Shown: positions 34,101 through 41,579 of the stretch, one piece after another | Layout: the number at the start of each line of letters is the position of its first letter | How positions within the stretch are numbered: the first letter of the stretch is position 1 | Source of the DNA: Cyanobium sp. NS01 | Lineage (GTDB): Bacteria; Cyanobacteriota; Cyanobacteriia; PCC-6307; Cyanobiaceae | DNA length: 64,000 bases | Assembly: GCF_014280235.1 (NCBI RefSeq) | Contig: NZ_CP047940.1 | Span: forward strand, 2,604,001-2,668,000 | Direction of reading: 5' to 3' | Notes under the pieces: model-generated | What the model was told of the DNA's origin: nothing | The model's database searches: none | What the model saw: only the letters and a program-made list of their open reading frames with translations | Made by a program: the position numbers and the translations under genes

Positions 34101-34469
34101 CTGATTTACGTAGAGCAGAGCCAGGTTGTTCAGGACATTTGCAGTGTATTGATGATTACCTCCAAACTTCAGCTCTACGTCCAAGAGAAGCCGCTCTTGG
34201 ATTCGTGCTGCGTCTGCGTAACGGCCTGCCTTTGTTAGCCCCCCTGCCTCCTCCAGCAGCCTTTTGACCTGATCATTAGAGAGTAGGCCTTGACCTGCTT
34301 CCCCAGGCTTTCCCTCATGAGAAATCCCAGCTTGAGCCAAGCGAAGCAGGCTATTGCTCTCCCCGAACACTGCATCGGGATAGACCAACGGCAACAGCCC
34401 TGACACAAGTACGGCTGCGGTTGGCTTCAGCAGCCGCTTCCCTAGCAAAGTCCGATAATTGCTACCCAT
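31161..34469 (-). CDS. TPR-CHAT caspase-like protein
   Basis: 1102 aa. A hydrophobic N-terminal segment (AAVLVSGLLPLVYPDAVFG) may be a signal or anchor. Residues of about 70-560 are a dozen kinesin-light-chain-type TPRs (NNLALLY..QGEYSKAE.LYERAL.I.EK.LG.EHP). The C-terminal CHAT protease domain has its catalytic dyad: His922 in LHIASHGFFV and Cys1000 in VVLSACSTGEG. CHAT domains are caspase-like cysteine proteases; TPR-CHAT proteins act as effectors in several defence systems. It ends 79 bp from the start of the secreted-protein gene and is divergent from the sigma-like/DUF1822/CHAT-CHASE2 operon. Two TPR pairs are identical at DNA level. Confidence 0.9.
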   Translation of the reverse strand: MGSNYRTLLGKRLLKPTAAVLVSGLLPLVYPDAVFGESNSLLRLAQAGISHEGKPGEAGQGLLSNDQVKRLLEEAGGLTKAGRYADAARIQERLLLDVELKFGGNHQYTANVLNNLALLYVNQAEYSKAEPLYERALAIWEKRLGPEHPTTAIGLNNLAGLYEDQGYYSKAEPLYVRALSIKEKSLGPEHPDTALGLNNLALLYSNQGEYSKAETLYERALAIWEKSLGSEHPDVATSLNNLAGLYNNQGEYSKARPLYERALAISEKILGREHPDTATKLNNLALLYSNQGEYSKAETLYERALAIWEKSLGSEHPDVATSLNNLAGLYNNQGEYSKARPLYERALSIREKSLGPDHPDTANSLNGLASLFRAQGQYGKAEPLLERALSISEKILGLEHPDTATIVNNLAVLYNDQGDYSKARPLLERALSISEKILGPEHPDVATSLNTLASLYSNQDQYSSSMALFQRALSIREKSLGPEHPDVAVSLNNLAALYQNQGQYSKAVPLYERTLAILEKSLGPEHPVVAVSLNNLAALYVDKGDLAAAMDSMNHGLKSQRDWLIREVPAQSQGQRQVMVLSQGFAWEIPFGVADKAPSGVNLALSTRLNRHGLLLDIQQRQALLSRSSGPQQSLAARLTALNRRLSGIQLSPQQREVLRQQRDDLEKKLYRELPSLEIPELSSSQVAAALPADGVLIEFQRYRPWLSNPKPQAQWGAPRYLALVLKPDGSVQSVQLGEAVPIDQAIAKALSVSYQDQSDAPQLLGDVSRLVLDPLKPLLAGSRQWFLSPDAQLHRVPFAALPSPVNDGQALGSSVQLRLITTGRDLVRFQQPGPAGKQSLVIANPNYSRGSRAEAPVLASAQPQQRSGDLASKTWASLPATATEGDQIASLLGTRAVTDDAATVSVLERSIGPRVLHIASHGFFVADQDIPSQDPVRASLASGPVAKASQGEDPLLRSGIVLAGANNPGPDAQDDGLLTALEATALQLDGTELVVLSACSTGEGELRTGEGLYGLQRALTVAGARSTLLSLWKVDDAATAEFMGRFYGKLKNGEGRSEALAAVQAEFRNGAVRSPSGEDWTRPYYWAAWQLVGDWRPIQGL
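33430..33881 (-). repeat. Identical 200-bp repeat within the TPR region
   Basis: 33430-33629 and 33682-33881 are identical over 200 bp, offset by 252 bp (exactly two 42-residue TPRs). The other TPR units differ from each other at many positions, so this is a recent in-frame duplication or gene conversion. Confidence 0.9.
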
Positions 34470-34598
34470 GCTTACAGGGGCTTCTCACCATCACCCTATG
34501 CAGAGCAAGGGCTTCTGCCCATCCCGCTTTACATCTGAAGAGGTAGCTCTGCACAGCCTGGGATTCCAGCCATCCTGGAAGGATCCTCTGCCAGCCCC

Positions 34599-35879
34599 GT
34601 GAGCAGCAGCTACCAGGAGCTCAGAGCCCTAACTGCAAGCAGCCAGGCCCGCCCAGGTCTGACGATCGGCACTCGGCAGCCGGCGGTGGCCGTGGAGGCC
34701 GCCCTGCGCCATGGGCTGCAGGACCCCTGCCCGTCCCAGGATCGGCTGCTGCTCGTGGCCTGCCAGCAGGACGATTCCGGTGCCTTCGCGTGCCTGCGCT
34801 GCCACGTGAGCCATCCCCTCGAGCAGAAGCTGCTCGGCATCCACCGCCAGTACGGCAGTCACTACGGCCTCGACCTGCTCGCCCTGGCCAGCTATGCCCT
34901 GGACGACGCCGGCCAGCAGCTCAGCTACCTCCAGCTCCGCAGCCTGCCCACGGCATCGATCGCGCCGTTCACCGCCCAGGTGGTCTGCAGCTACGAGCTC
35001 GGCCACGGCGCTGGCCTCCCCCATTGGGCAAGGCTCAAGCTCCAATCCCACAACGGGCTCAAGGCCCACCTGCGCGACCACGGCCTGCTGCTCATCTCTG
35101 AGTGGGCCCTGCTGGCTGACAGCAGCGCCCGCCGCATTCGCGAATCGCTGGAGGTGTTCGGAGCGGGATCGCTCACGGTGGATCGCGCCGTCGAGCTCCA
35201 TGCCGCCTACCGCAACCACTACCCCCAGGCCAAAGCCGAACACCTGCAACAGACCCGCCGCGCTTCTGGCTGGGTGCCATCGGATGCGTTCCTGAGCTTG
35301 ATCGCTCCCGACCAGGCGCCGAACACCACCCGTGACCAGCTGCTTGCCATGGACAGGGCCGTGCGGCTGGTGCTCTCCAACCAGTGGCAACGTGCTCGGC
35401 AGCAGCAGGACGACGGCGAGGCGGCCTACGAGGTGGCCGACCCCAACACCCTCGCCGAGGTGATCGAGGTCGACTCCGCATCCCCAGCCGAGCAGCTCGC
35501 CCTGATCGAGGCCGCCCTGCAGCGAGCCCTGGCGGCTGTGATGCCGGCCGTTCTGGCGCCCGCCGCCAGCGATCCCCAACTGCATTGCCTCTGGCAGGGC
35601 TACGGCGAGGGCCTCACCAACACTCCCCTGGCCCAGCACTGCGGCTGTGCCCGCGGCACCGTGAGCAAGAAACTCAGGCCCGAGCAGCACGCCAGCAGCG
35701 TGGCCCGGCACGCCGCCGCTGAACTCAGTCGCCAGCCTCTGTTCTGCGAGGTGGCCCGTTCTCCAGAAGGCGCCGAGCGGATGGTGGAGGCCCTGCGGAA
35801 TCACCTGCTCAGCCCGGAACGAGAGGGAGACGCCCCCCCGCTACGCCGCTGGGTGAATCAGCACCTCCCTCCGCCATGA
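34599..35879 (+). CDS. Cyanobacterial sigma-like HTH regulator
   Basis: 426 aa from a GTG at 34599. It matches a cyanobacterial family usually labelled sigma-70-like: an early DRLLLVACQQ...FACLRCHVSHPLEQ, then LPHWARLKLQSHNGLKAHLRDHGLLLISEWALLAD and SLTVDRAVELHAAYRNHY. Near the C-terminus NTPLAQHCGCARGTVSKKL is a helix-turn-helix. The classic sigma region 2 is not obvious, so promoter recognition is inferred from family. It overlaps the DUF1822 gene by four bases (ATGA). It probably controls the CHAT-CHASE2 operon that it heads. Confidence 0.7.
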   Translation: MSSSYQELRALTASSQARPGLTIGTRQPAVAVEAALRHGLQDPCPSQDRLLLVACQQDDSGAFACLRCHVSHPLEQKLLGIHRQYGSHYGLDLLALASYALDDAGQQLSYLQLRSLPTASIAPFTAQVVCSYELGHGAGLPHWARLKLQSHNGLKAHLRDHGLLLISEWALLADSSARRIRESLEVFGAGSLTVDRAVELHAAYRNHYPQAKAEHLQQTRRASGWVPSDAFLSLIAPDQAPNTTRDQLLAMDRAVRLVLSNQWQRARQQQDDGEAAYEVADPNTLAEVIEVDSASPAEQLALIEAALQRALAAVMPAVLAPAASDPQLHCLWQGYGEGLTNTPLAQHCGCARGTVSKKLRPEQHASSVARHAAAELSRQPLFCEVARSPEGAERMVEALRNHLLSPEREGDAPPLRRWVNQHLPPP

Positions 35880-36928
35880 CCTCCCTACCGCCGCTTGAGC
35901 CGCTCGAGGCCTTTGCCATCCCCGATGACGCCATCGTGTTGCCGCGGCAGCGATGGACGGAGACTGCTGATCAGCCCGAACGACAGCAACGGCAGCTGGC
36001 TCTGGCGGCCTTGCGTCAGGCGATGGCTGATCGTGAGCTGCGCCTACCTCTTGGGCCCGAACTGGATCCAGAAGACCCTGAGCGGCTGCTGGCCCTGAAC
36101 CACTTCTCCGTGCAGCTCGCCACCACGGGCCTGTTGAGCGACGAGGTCAACGTGCTTCCTGGGCCCTGGCAGCGGGGGGAAACGGCACCCCAGTTGCTGC
36201 TCGTGGCGGCCGTCGACGCTGAGAGCGCAGTGGTGCAGTTCCCCGGAGTGCTTACCGCGGCCGAGGTGGTGGCGGCCGTGGGGCGTGCGGCAAACGCCTC
36301 CGAACCCCTGGTGTTGCCGATCGAGACGCTGCGTGGTGGCATCGAGCGGCTGTTCACCCTCGTGCAGTTGCTGGATCCGGCGGCCATCCCACGCCAGTCC
36401 TTGCGTCCAGTCGCTGCAAGTGCTGGGGCCGTGAGCGTCCTCGACTGGCTGCTGGGCCTGCTGCCCCCGGCGCTGGATGAGCTCGGCGCCAACCTGATCC
36501 CCGCCACAGCCGGGGCCTTCCGTGGTGTTGCCCTTGCACCGGAGACCAGGGCCGAGCGTGCCCTGGCGATCCTCTCCATCCCGCTCGGGCTCACCGGTGC
36601 TGGAGACCTCGTGACCGGCGACCCCGCCAGGCGTTGCATCGAGCGCTTCCAGCTGCTGCTGATCCCCACCGGTGAACCGGCCATTGGCGCAGAACTCAAT
36701 GCCGAACGGCTGTCCCTGCGGCTGGTGGGAGAACTGCAGGGCGATCTGTTGCCCGATGGCCTCGTGCTCAGCGCCATCCAGGGCAGCCGCCGCCAGAGCG
36801 TCAGCTCCTCCACCAGCACCCTGCTGGAGCTGGAGTTGCCCGCGGCAGATGAGCTGATCGAAGTGAGCCTCACCCCACCTGGCGGCAGCCCCCTAGTGCT
36901 GCCGCCCTTGCAGCTGCCCTTCAGCTGA
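35876..36928 (+). CDS. DUF1822 family protein
   Basis: 350 aa, cytoplasmic by composition. It has the DUF1822 layout: a DAIVLPRQRWTETAD start, a beta-rich middle (VNVLPGPWQRGETAPQLLLV, AAVDAESAVVQFPGVLTAAE) and a C-terminal domain (ERFQLLLIPTGEPAIGAELN, LRLVGELQGDLLPDGLVLS, LELPAADELIEVSLTPPGG). The function of the family is not known. It is translationally coupled to the upstream regulator and stops 1 bp before the CHAT-CHASE2 gene, the usual neighbourhood of this family in filamentous cyanobacteria. It may be the adaptor between regulator and CHAT protein. Confidence 0.75.
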   Translation: MTSLPPLEPLEAFAIPDDAIVLPRQRWTETADQPERQQRQLALAALRQAMADRELRLPLGPELDPEDPERLLALNHFSVQLATTGLLSDEVNVLPGPWQRGETAPQLLLVAAVDAESAVVQFPGVLTAAEVVAAVGRAANASEPLVLPIETLRGGIERLFTLVQLLDPAAIPRQSLRPVAASAGAVSVLDWLLGLLPPALDELGANLIPATAGAFRGVALAPETRAERALAILSIPLGLTGAGDLVTGDPARRCIERFQLLLIPTGEPAIGAELNAERLSLRLVGELQGDLLPDGLVLSAIQGSRRQSVSSSTSTLLELELPAADELIEVSLTPPGGSPLVLPPLQLPFS

Positions 36929-36929
36929 G

Positions 36930-39062
36930 ATGCACACCCTTGACCTCACCCTGCAGGCAACCGATCGCGCCGACCAGCTGAGCGTGTTCCTGATCAGCCC
37001 TGCCGGCACAGAGGCCTTCTCCGTACAGATTCCCCAGGAGCTGAGCCAGCACCATCAGGCCTGGTTGCGGCGCTTCCTGGCCCACCATGACCCCGCCTGC
37101 CCAGCCGTGCCGGCCGCCGTGGTGCACGACTACGGCAGCCGCTTGAGCGCAGCGATGACCGCCTGGCTGCAGCAGAGCGACTGGGAACCGCTGCGCCGCA
37201 CCCTGGCCCAACTGCCGGGGCTGCCGTTGCGGCTGCGCTGCAACGGCCCCCTCCCCCTGATCGAACGCCTGCCCTGGGAAGCCCTGGCTCTGGAGCGGCC
37301 GATCTGGCGCCTCGATGGTCCTGGGCCCAAGGCCGCCGCACCCAGCCGGCGACGGGGCGCCCGCTGCCCACGCCTGCTGTTGCTGGTGGGGCAGGAACTC
37401 GATCTCGACCTCAGCGCCGACATCGCTGTGCTGGAGAGGCTCCAGCGCCAGGGGCGCATCGAGCTGGTGAGCCTGAGGGCTGGCCGGTCCTGCCTCAAGG
37501 GCCTGCGCCAGGCCCTGCGTGATCCCCAGGGTTGGGATGGGCTCGTCTTCCTGGGCCACTCCGCCGGGGATCCCGAGGGCGGTGGTCGCCTGCAACTGGG
37601 CGATGGCAGCTGGCTCGGCGGCCGCGACCTCGCCCAGGAGTTCCAAGACGCCGGGGCCCACGGCCTCTCCCTGGTGCTGCTGAACAGCTGCTCGGGGATG
37701 GATCTGGCCCGCTGCTGCACCAGTGCCGGCATCCCCTGGGCCCTGTGTTTCCGCGAGGCCGTTCCCACCCAGGCCGCCTCCCTGGCCTTCTCCCGCCTGC
37801 TGGAAGAGATGGAACAGGGTCTGGGCTTTGCCGAGGCTCTCCAGCAGGTTCGCCTCACCCTGGCGGAGAGCGGCCCGGCGGGTTGCCACCTGCTGCTCAG
37901 CGCCATGGGCAGCGGTAGTGCCGAGCCCCTGCAGCTGCCCCTCAGCCGCCGCCGCCAGTTCCGCCTGCGCCTCGCCGCCAGCACCCCCGCCCAGGCCATC
38001 GCCGCAGCAGTGCTGATCAGCCTGGGATCTGCGGCCGAGCTGCTGCCCGCCAACCCCATCAGCACTTACCTGCTCGATCGCCGCCTCTACGTGCAGCGCC
38101 TCTGGCGCCAGGCCACCGGCCAGGGCGGCCCCACCCGGCCGGCGCTTCCAGTGCTGCTGCTCGATGAGCACCGCAGCTATCCCGCCCTGGGGGTCGAAGC
38201 CACCCCGGGACGGGTGGCACGGCTCGCCCTGGCCGAGGTGCTGGAGCGCACGCCGGTGACCACCGTGCCGGTGGTGGGCCTCGATGTGGTGCTCGATCAG
38301 CCGGCAGCCCACACCGCGGAGCTGGCGGCGGTGATCCAACGCCAGCAGCGCGCCCAGGTGGTGGCCGGCTGGCTGGGGCCCGGCGCCGGTGCCAGGGGTG
38401 CGGGGCTCAACTCCAAGCCCCTGCAGATCCTGCGCCAGGCGGGGCTGGAAGCCAGGGATCTCGGCGTCGGCACCCCAGCCGGCAGCGGGCCGCTGCAACC
38501 ACTGCCCTTGCGCCTGCTCTGGCCGGTGGACCGCCGCAACTTCGCTGCCGCCCTGTCCGGTGTTGCTGATCCGCGCCTACCCGCCGACGTGGTGATCGAC
38601 TGGTCGATCGACTGGCAGCCACTGATCCGCGTCATCACGGTGGATGAGCTCCCCTCACTCCGCGCCGAGGCGCTGGTGGTGGGCACCGACGGCACGATCG
38701 ATGCCGACCAGCACGATCTCTTCTCGGCACCGGGGGCAATCCGCTCCGTCTTGCCCCAATGGGGCGGCTCCAGCGATGCCATCCCCGGAGCCCTGGTGCA
38801 GGCGGTGCTTGCCCAGAGCCTGGCGATGCGGCACTGGCTCAAGCCCCTCTCGCTGCCCGCTGTCACGGCCCTGGCGGCAGGGCTGGGCGTGCTGCTCGCT
38901 GCCGCCCAGTCGCGACGGCGACGGCGATGGCCCTGGCTGATCGTTTTCGCTCTGATCAGCCTGCCGCTCAACCTCCAGCTCGGCACGGCCCAGCTGCTGC
39001 TGGTGCCCATCGTTCTTCCGCTGGCTGCCCTCTCCACCACATCCCTGTTACGCCGTGACTGA
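36930..39062 (+). CDS. Membrane CHAT-CHASE2 protein
   Basis: 710 aa. The N-terminal half is a CHAT protease with His210 in LVFLGHSAGD and Cys254 in VLLNSCSGMD, plus the LPWEALAL strand typical of CHAT. A membrane helix near 350-375 leads to a CHASE2 sensor domain (VLLLDEHRSYPALG, VPVVGLDVVLDQPA, VVAGWLGPGAG) to about residue 640. The C-terminus has membrane helices (ALAAGLGVLLAAAQSRR, LIVFALISLPLNLQL, LLLVPIVLPLAAL). CHASE2 is an extracytoplasmic sensor, so the plan suggests a protease inside the cell controlled by a signal outside. The substrate is unknown. Confidence 0.88.
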   Translation: MHTLDLTLQATDRADQLSVFLISPAGTEAFSVQIPQELSQHHQAWLRRFLAHHDPACPAVPAAVVHDYGSRLSAAMTAWLQQSDWEPLRRTLAQLPGLPLRLRCNGPLPLIERLPWEALALERPIWRLDGPGPKAAAPSRRRGARCPRLLLLVGQELDLDLSADIAVLERLQRQGRIELVSLRAGRSCLKGLRQALRDPQGWDGLVFLGHSAGDPEGGGRLQLGDGSWLGGRDLAQEFQDAGAHGLSLVLLNSCSGMDLARCCTSAGIPWALCFREAVPTQAASLAFSRLLEEMEQGLGFAEALQQVRLTLAESGPAGCHLLLSAMGSGSAEPLQLPLSRRRQFRLRLAASTPAQAIAAAVLISLGSAAELLPANPISTYLLDRRLYVQRLWRQATGQGGPTRPALPVLLLDEHRSYPALGVEATPGRVARLALAEVLERTPVTTVPVVGLDVVLDQPAAHTAELAAVIQRQQRAQVVAGWLGPGAGARGAGLNSKPLQILRQAGLEARDLGVGTPAGSGPLQPLPLRLLWPVDRRNFAAALSGVADPRLPADVVIDWSIDWQPLIRVITVDELPSLRAEALVVGTDGTIDADQHDLFSAPGAIRSVLPQWGGSSDAIPGALVQAVLAQSLAMRHWLKPLSLPAVTALAAGLGVLLAAAQSRRRRRWPWLIVFALISLPLNLQLGTAQLLLVPIVLPLAALSTTSLLRRD

Positions 39063-39771
39063 GATCCCCATCTGTCGCCCTCCCCGGAGACGCCGCCGGA
39101 TTGCTGCACACCTGGCCGCCGCGCTGCTGCTCAGCCTCACCAGTGGCGCTGCTCTGGGGGGTGCCGCAGCACCTGCACAACAACAATCCCTGCTGCAGCG
39201 GTTGCGCGATCTGATCGGCTACAACCCCCGCCAGGCCGTCGGTGGCAGCCGCAGCGGTTCAGGCCCAGAGATCTGCCTGATCACCCCCCGCTTCCAACCA
39301 GGCGATGCCAGCGCCACAGCCCCAGCGACGGCAACTGTGGCGCTGGCCAGCCCCACCCTGCTGGCCGCCGGGCCCCTCAACGAAGTGCGCCTGGAGCGGG
39401 ATGGGCGCATCCTCTGGCAGCAGTTGGCCTCCTCCACCAAACCCATCGAGGGACCGATCACCTGGCCCCTGGAGCCCCTGCAGCCCGGGGAGTCGCTGCT
39501 GTTGCGGCTCAGGCCTCGAGGCGCAGCGGGGGCCGATTTCGCCACCATCCAGCTGGTTGCTGCAGGCTCAGCCGATCAGCAACGGGCTGCAACCCTGCTG
39601 GGCAGCGGTAGCTCCCGGCTGGCGCTGATCGAGGCCAACGCTCAAACAGGCCGTTCGGCCCTGGCCTCGGAGCTGCTGTTTGCGCCGCTCCAGCAATCTT
39701 CCCCAGCTGTCGACAAGCTCCGCCAGGAAGTGATCGCCCAGGGCTGTGGAATCAATCTGGCGGGGCCCTAA
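39055..39771 (+). CDS. Exported companion of CHAT-CHASE2 (DUF928-like?)
   Basis: 238 aa. The GTG start at 39055 overlaps the CHAT-CHASE2 stop. An arginine-rich n-region (RPPRRRRR) is followed by a signal segment, AAHLAAALLLSLTSGAALGG, with AxA-like sites. The mature part has PEICLITPRF, ASPTLLAAGPLNEVRLERDG and ITWPLEPLQPGESLLLRLRP, a beta-sandwich-like pattern of exported cyanobacterial proteins found beside CHAT genes. Assignment to DUF928 is uncertain. It could be the periplasmic partner that the CHASE2 domain senses. Confidence 0.6.
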   Translation: MTEIPICRPPRRRRRIAAHLAAALLLSLTSGAALGGAAAPAQQQSLLQRLRDLIGYNPRQAVGGSRSGSGPEICLITPRFQPGDASATAPATATVALASPTLLAAGPLNEVRLERDGRILWQQLASSTKPIEGPITWPLEPLQPGESLLLRLRPRGAAGADFATIQLVAAGSADQQRAATLLGSGSSRLALIEANAQTGRSALASELLFAPLQQSSPAVDKLRQEVIAQGCGINLAGP

Positions 39772-39804
39772 CGACAGGGGGGACAGAGTCCCTGGCCTCT
39801 GTCC

Positions 39805-40425
39805 ATGATCCCCAACCTGTTCCACATCACCCATCGCGACAACATCCCCGGCATCCTTCGCCGCGGCCTGCTCTGCCGTAACCGGATCGAGACCTTGCAT
39901 CTCCCCTACCTCGACCTCTCAGATCCCGAGTGTCAGAGCCGGCGAAGTTGCCGTGATCTCGATGGCGGTGCCCTCGATCTGCACGACTACGTGCCCCTGT
40001 TCATCGAGCCGCGCAACGCCATGCTCTACCGCCTGGAGAAGGCTCTTGGCGAACACGGCGACCCCGACGGCCTCACCATCCTGGAAGTCAGCGGCACGGC
40101 CGCCGACTGGCGCGACAGCCTGCTGGCTGACGGCATCGCCTCGAGCCCCGCCAGCCACCTCTTCCATGCCGACGATCCAGAGGGCTGGGAGGCCCTCGAT
40201 TGGGATGCCATCCGCTGCAGGAACTGGATGGAACAGCCCGACGCCAAAGCCGCCAAGCGCCGCAAGATGGCTGAGGTGATGGTGAGCGGCAGCCTCTCCA
40301 GCCGCCACATCAGCAAGATCTGGCTCAAGGCCCCTACTGCGCTCTGGACCATTCACGCCAAGCTGGCTCAGGTTGATCTCCCACCGCTGGCTGTCGATCA
40401 GGACAGGAGGTTCTTCTTCTCATGA
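39805..40425 (+). CDS. darT: DarT toxin, DNA thymidine ADP-ribosyltransferase
   Basis: 206 aa DUF4433/DarT family. The N-terminus NLFHITHRDNIPGILRRGLL carries the NAD-site His and the start of the fold. The family segment LHDYVPLFIEPRNAMLY (VPxxF/IxPRxxMLY) is intact, as is GLTILEVSG. DarT adds ADP-ribose to thymidine in single-stranded DNA and blocks replication; DarTG systems stop phage by modifying phage DNA. It shares ATGA with darG downstream. Length is normal, and the catalytic glutamate region (around ADGIASSPASHLFHAD) is present but the exact residue could not be fixed by eye. Confidence 0.88.
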   Translation: MIPNLFHITHRDNIPGILRRGLLCRNRIETLHLPYLDLSDPECQSRRSCRDLDGGALDLHDYVPLFIEPRNAMLYRLEKALGEHGDPDGLTILEVSGTAADWRDSLLADGIASSPASHLFHADDPEGWEALDWDAIRCRNWMEQPDAKAAKRRKMAEVMVSGSLSSRHISKIWLKAPTALWTIHAKLAQVDLPPLAVDQDRRFFFS

Positions 40426-41135
40426 TCCACGAGCTGGCTCAGAGCGTCTTCAACAGCCCGGCAGAGGTGATCACCAACACGGTGAACTGCCAGGGGGTGA
40501 TGGGGGCGGGCCTCGCCCTGGAGATGGCCCTGCGCCATCCCGACCTTGAGGCCGACTACCAACGCCGCTGCCAGCAGAAAGCCGTGCAGATCGGCCGGCC
40601 CTACCTCTTTTCTGTGGGCTCCAGCCCTTACAGGGCCGTGCTCAATTTCCCCACCAAGAGTGCCTGGCGCTTTCCCTCCCGTCTCACCTGGATCGACCAG
40701 GGCCTGGCCTACATCGCCAGCCACTACCGCCAGGCCAAACCGCCGATCCACTCCCTAGCCCTGCCGCGCCTCGGCTGCGACAAGGGTGGCCTCGACTGGC
40801 AGCAGGTACGCCCTCTGATCGAGCGGCATTTCGCCGATCTGCCCCACCTCACCGTCTACCTCTGCGGCGACACCGCTCCGGCCGAGGGCCTGGAGGCCGT
40901 GATGCTCGATGCCTTCTGCAGAGATCAGCAAAGCGGTGAGCTGCCTCCCTTCCTCAAGGGGGCCGTGCGACGTGCCCTGCTGACAGCGCCGATCCCGCCG
41001 CGGTTCCGCCAGCTCGCAACCATCACCGGTGTGGGCAAGCAGAGCTATGCCCGACTGTTTCAGCACTACCTCCATCTCGGTGATCTGAACCAGCTTTCGC
41101 TGCTCTCAGCCACTACCGCCACACCGCAGGGGTGA
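40422..41135 (+). CDS. darG: DarG antitoxin, macrodomain ADP-ribosylglycohydrolase
   Basis: 237 aa. The N-terminal macrodomain shows NTVNCQGVMGAGLALEMALR (the ADP-ribose loop) and LALPRLGCDKGGLDWQQVRP. DarG removes ADP-ribose from DNA and also binds DarT. The C-terminal 80 residues (GELPPFLKGAVRRALLTAP, ATITGVGKQSYARLFQHYL) would be the toxin-binding part. The four-base overlap with darT ensures joint expression. It is somewhat shorter than many DarG proteins, but the frame is intact. Confidence 0.88.
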   Translation: MIHELAQSVFNSPAEVITNTVNCQGVMGAGLALEMALRHPDLEADYQRRCQQKAVQIGRPYLFSVGSSPYRAVLNFPTKSAWRFPSRLTWIDQGLAYIASHYRQAKPPIHSLALPRLGCDKGGLDWQQVRPLIERHFADLPHLTVYLCGDTAPAEGLEAVMLDAFCRDQQSGELPPFLKGAVRRALLTAPIPPRFRQLATITGVGKQSYARLFQHYLHLGDLNQLSLLSATTATPQG

Positions 41136-41187
41136 ATCACCGCGTGGCCGCTGGAACGACAGGACGTTGTCCATCCCCAGAGCCACC

Positions 41188-41547
41188 ATGAGCCAACAAC
41201 GCCTCGATCACCTCGCCGCCACCGACCCGCAGCTGCGGCATGCACCCCGGGTGCTGTTGATCGGCACCCCCAGTGATGCGAATCACGCCGAACGCCGCTG
41301 CCAGCAGCGCGGGATCTCCCTCACCAAGATCCGCATCGCCCTGACCTACGGCCGCCATGACAACCACCACAGCGTTGAGCGCTGGACCCTGATCTCCCGG
41401 GAGCTGCGCCACTCGCCCTACGCCCGCTACGAACAAGACCTCAACGGTCTCCAGCTGGTCGGCCGTCGCGTGCGCTCCCTCAATGACGGGGGCGACGTGG
41501 TGCTCCTGAAAACCTGCAAGTGGAACTACGGCCTGAGGCGACACTGA
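41188..41547 (+). CDS. DUF4258-like small protein
   Basis: 119 aa from the ATG at 41188 (MSQQRLDHLAATDPQ); a TTG at 41167 is the alternative. NHAERRCQQRGISLTKIRIALTYG matches the H/xxRxxQRGIS...V/IxxALxxG core of DUF4258, a family with BECR-like RNase toxin members. The C-terminus VVLLKTCKWNYG is compatible. It follows darG by about 50 bp. It could be an orphan toxin or a host-factor homologue; no antitoxin is visible beside it. Confidence 0.55.
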   Translation: MSQQRLDHLAATDPQLRHAPRVLLIGTPSDANHAERRCQQRGISLTKIRIALTYGRHDNHHSVERWTLISRELRHSPYARYEQDLNGLQLVGRRVRSLNDGGDVVLLKTCKWNYGLRRH

Positions 41548-41579
41548 TCCCCATGGCCCATGCCACCATTCATGGGGTC

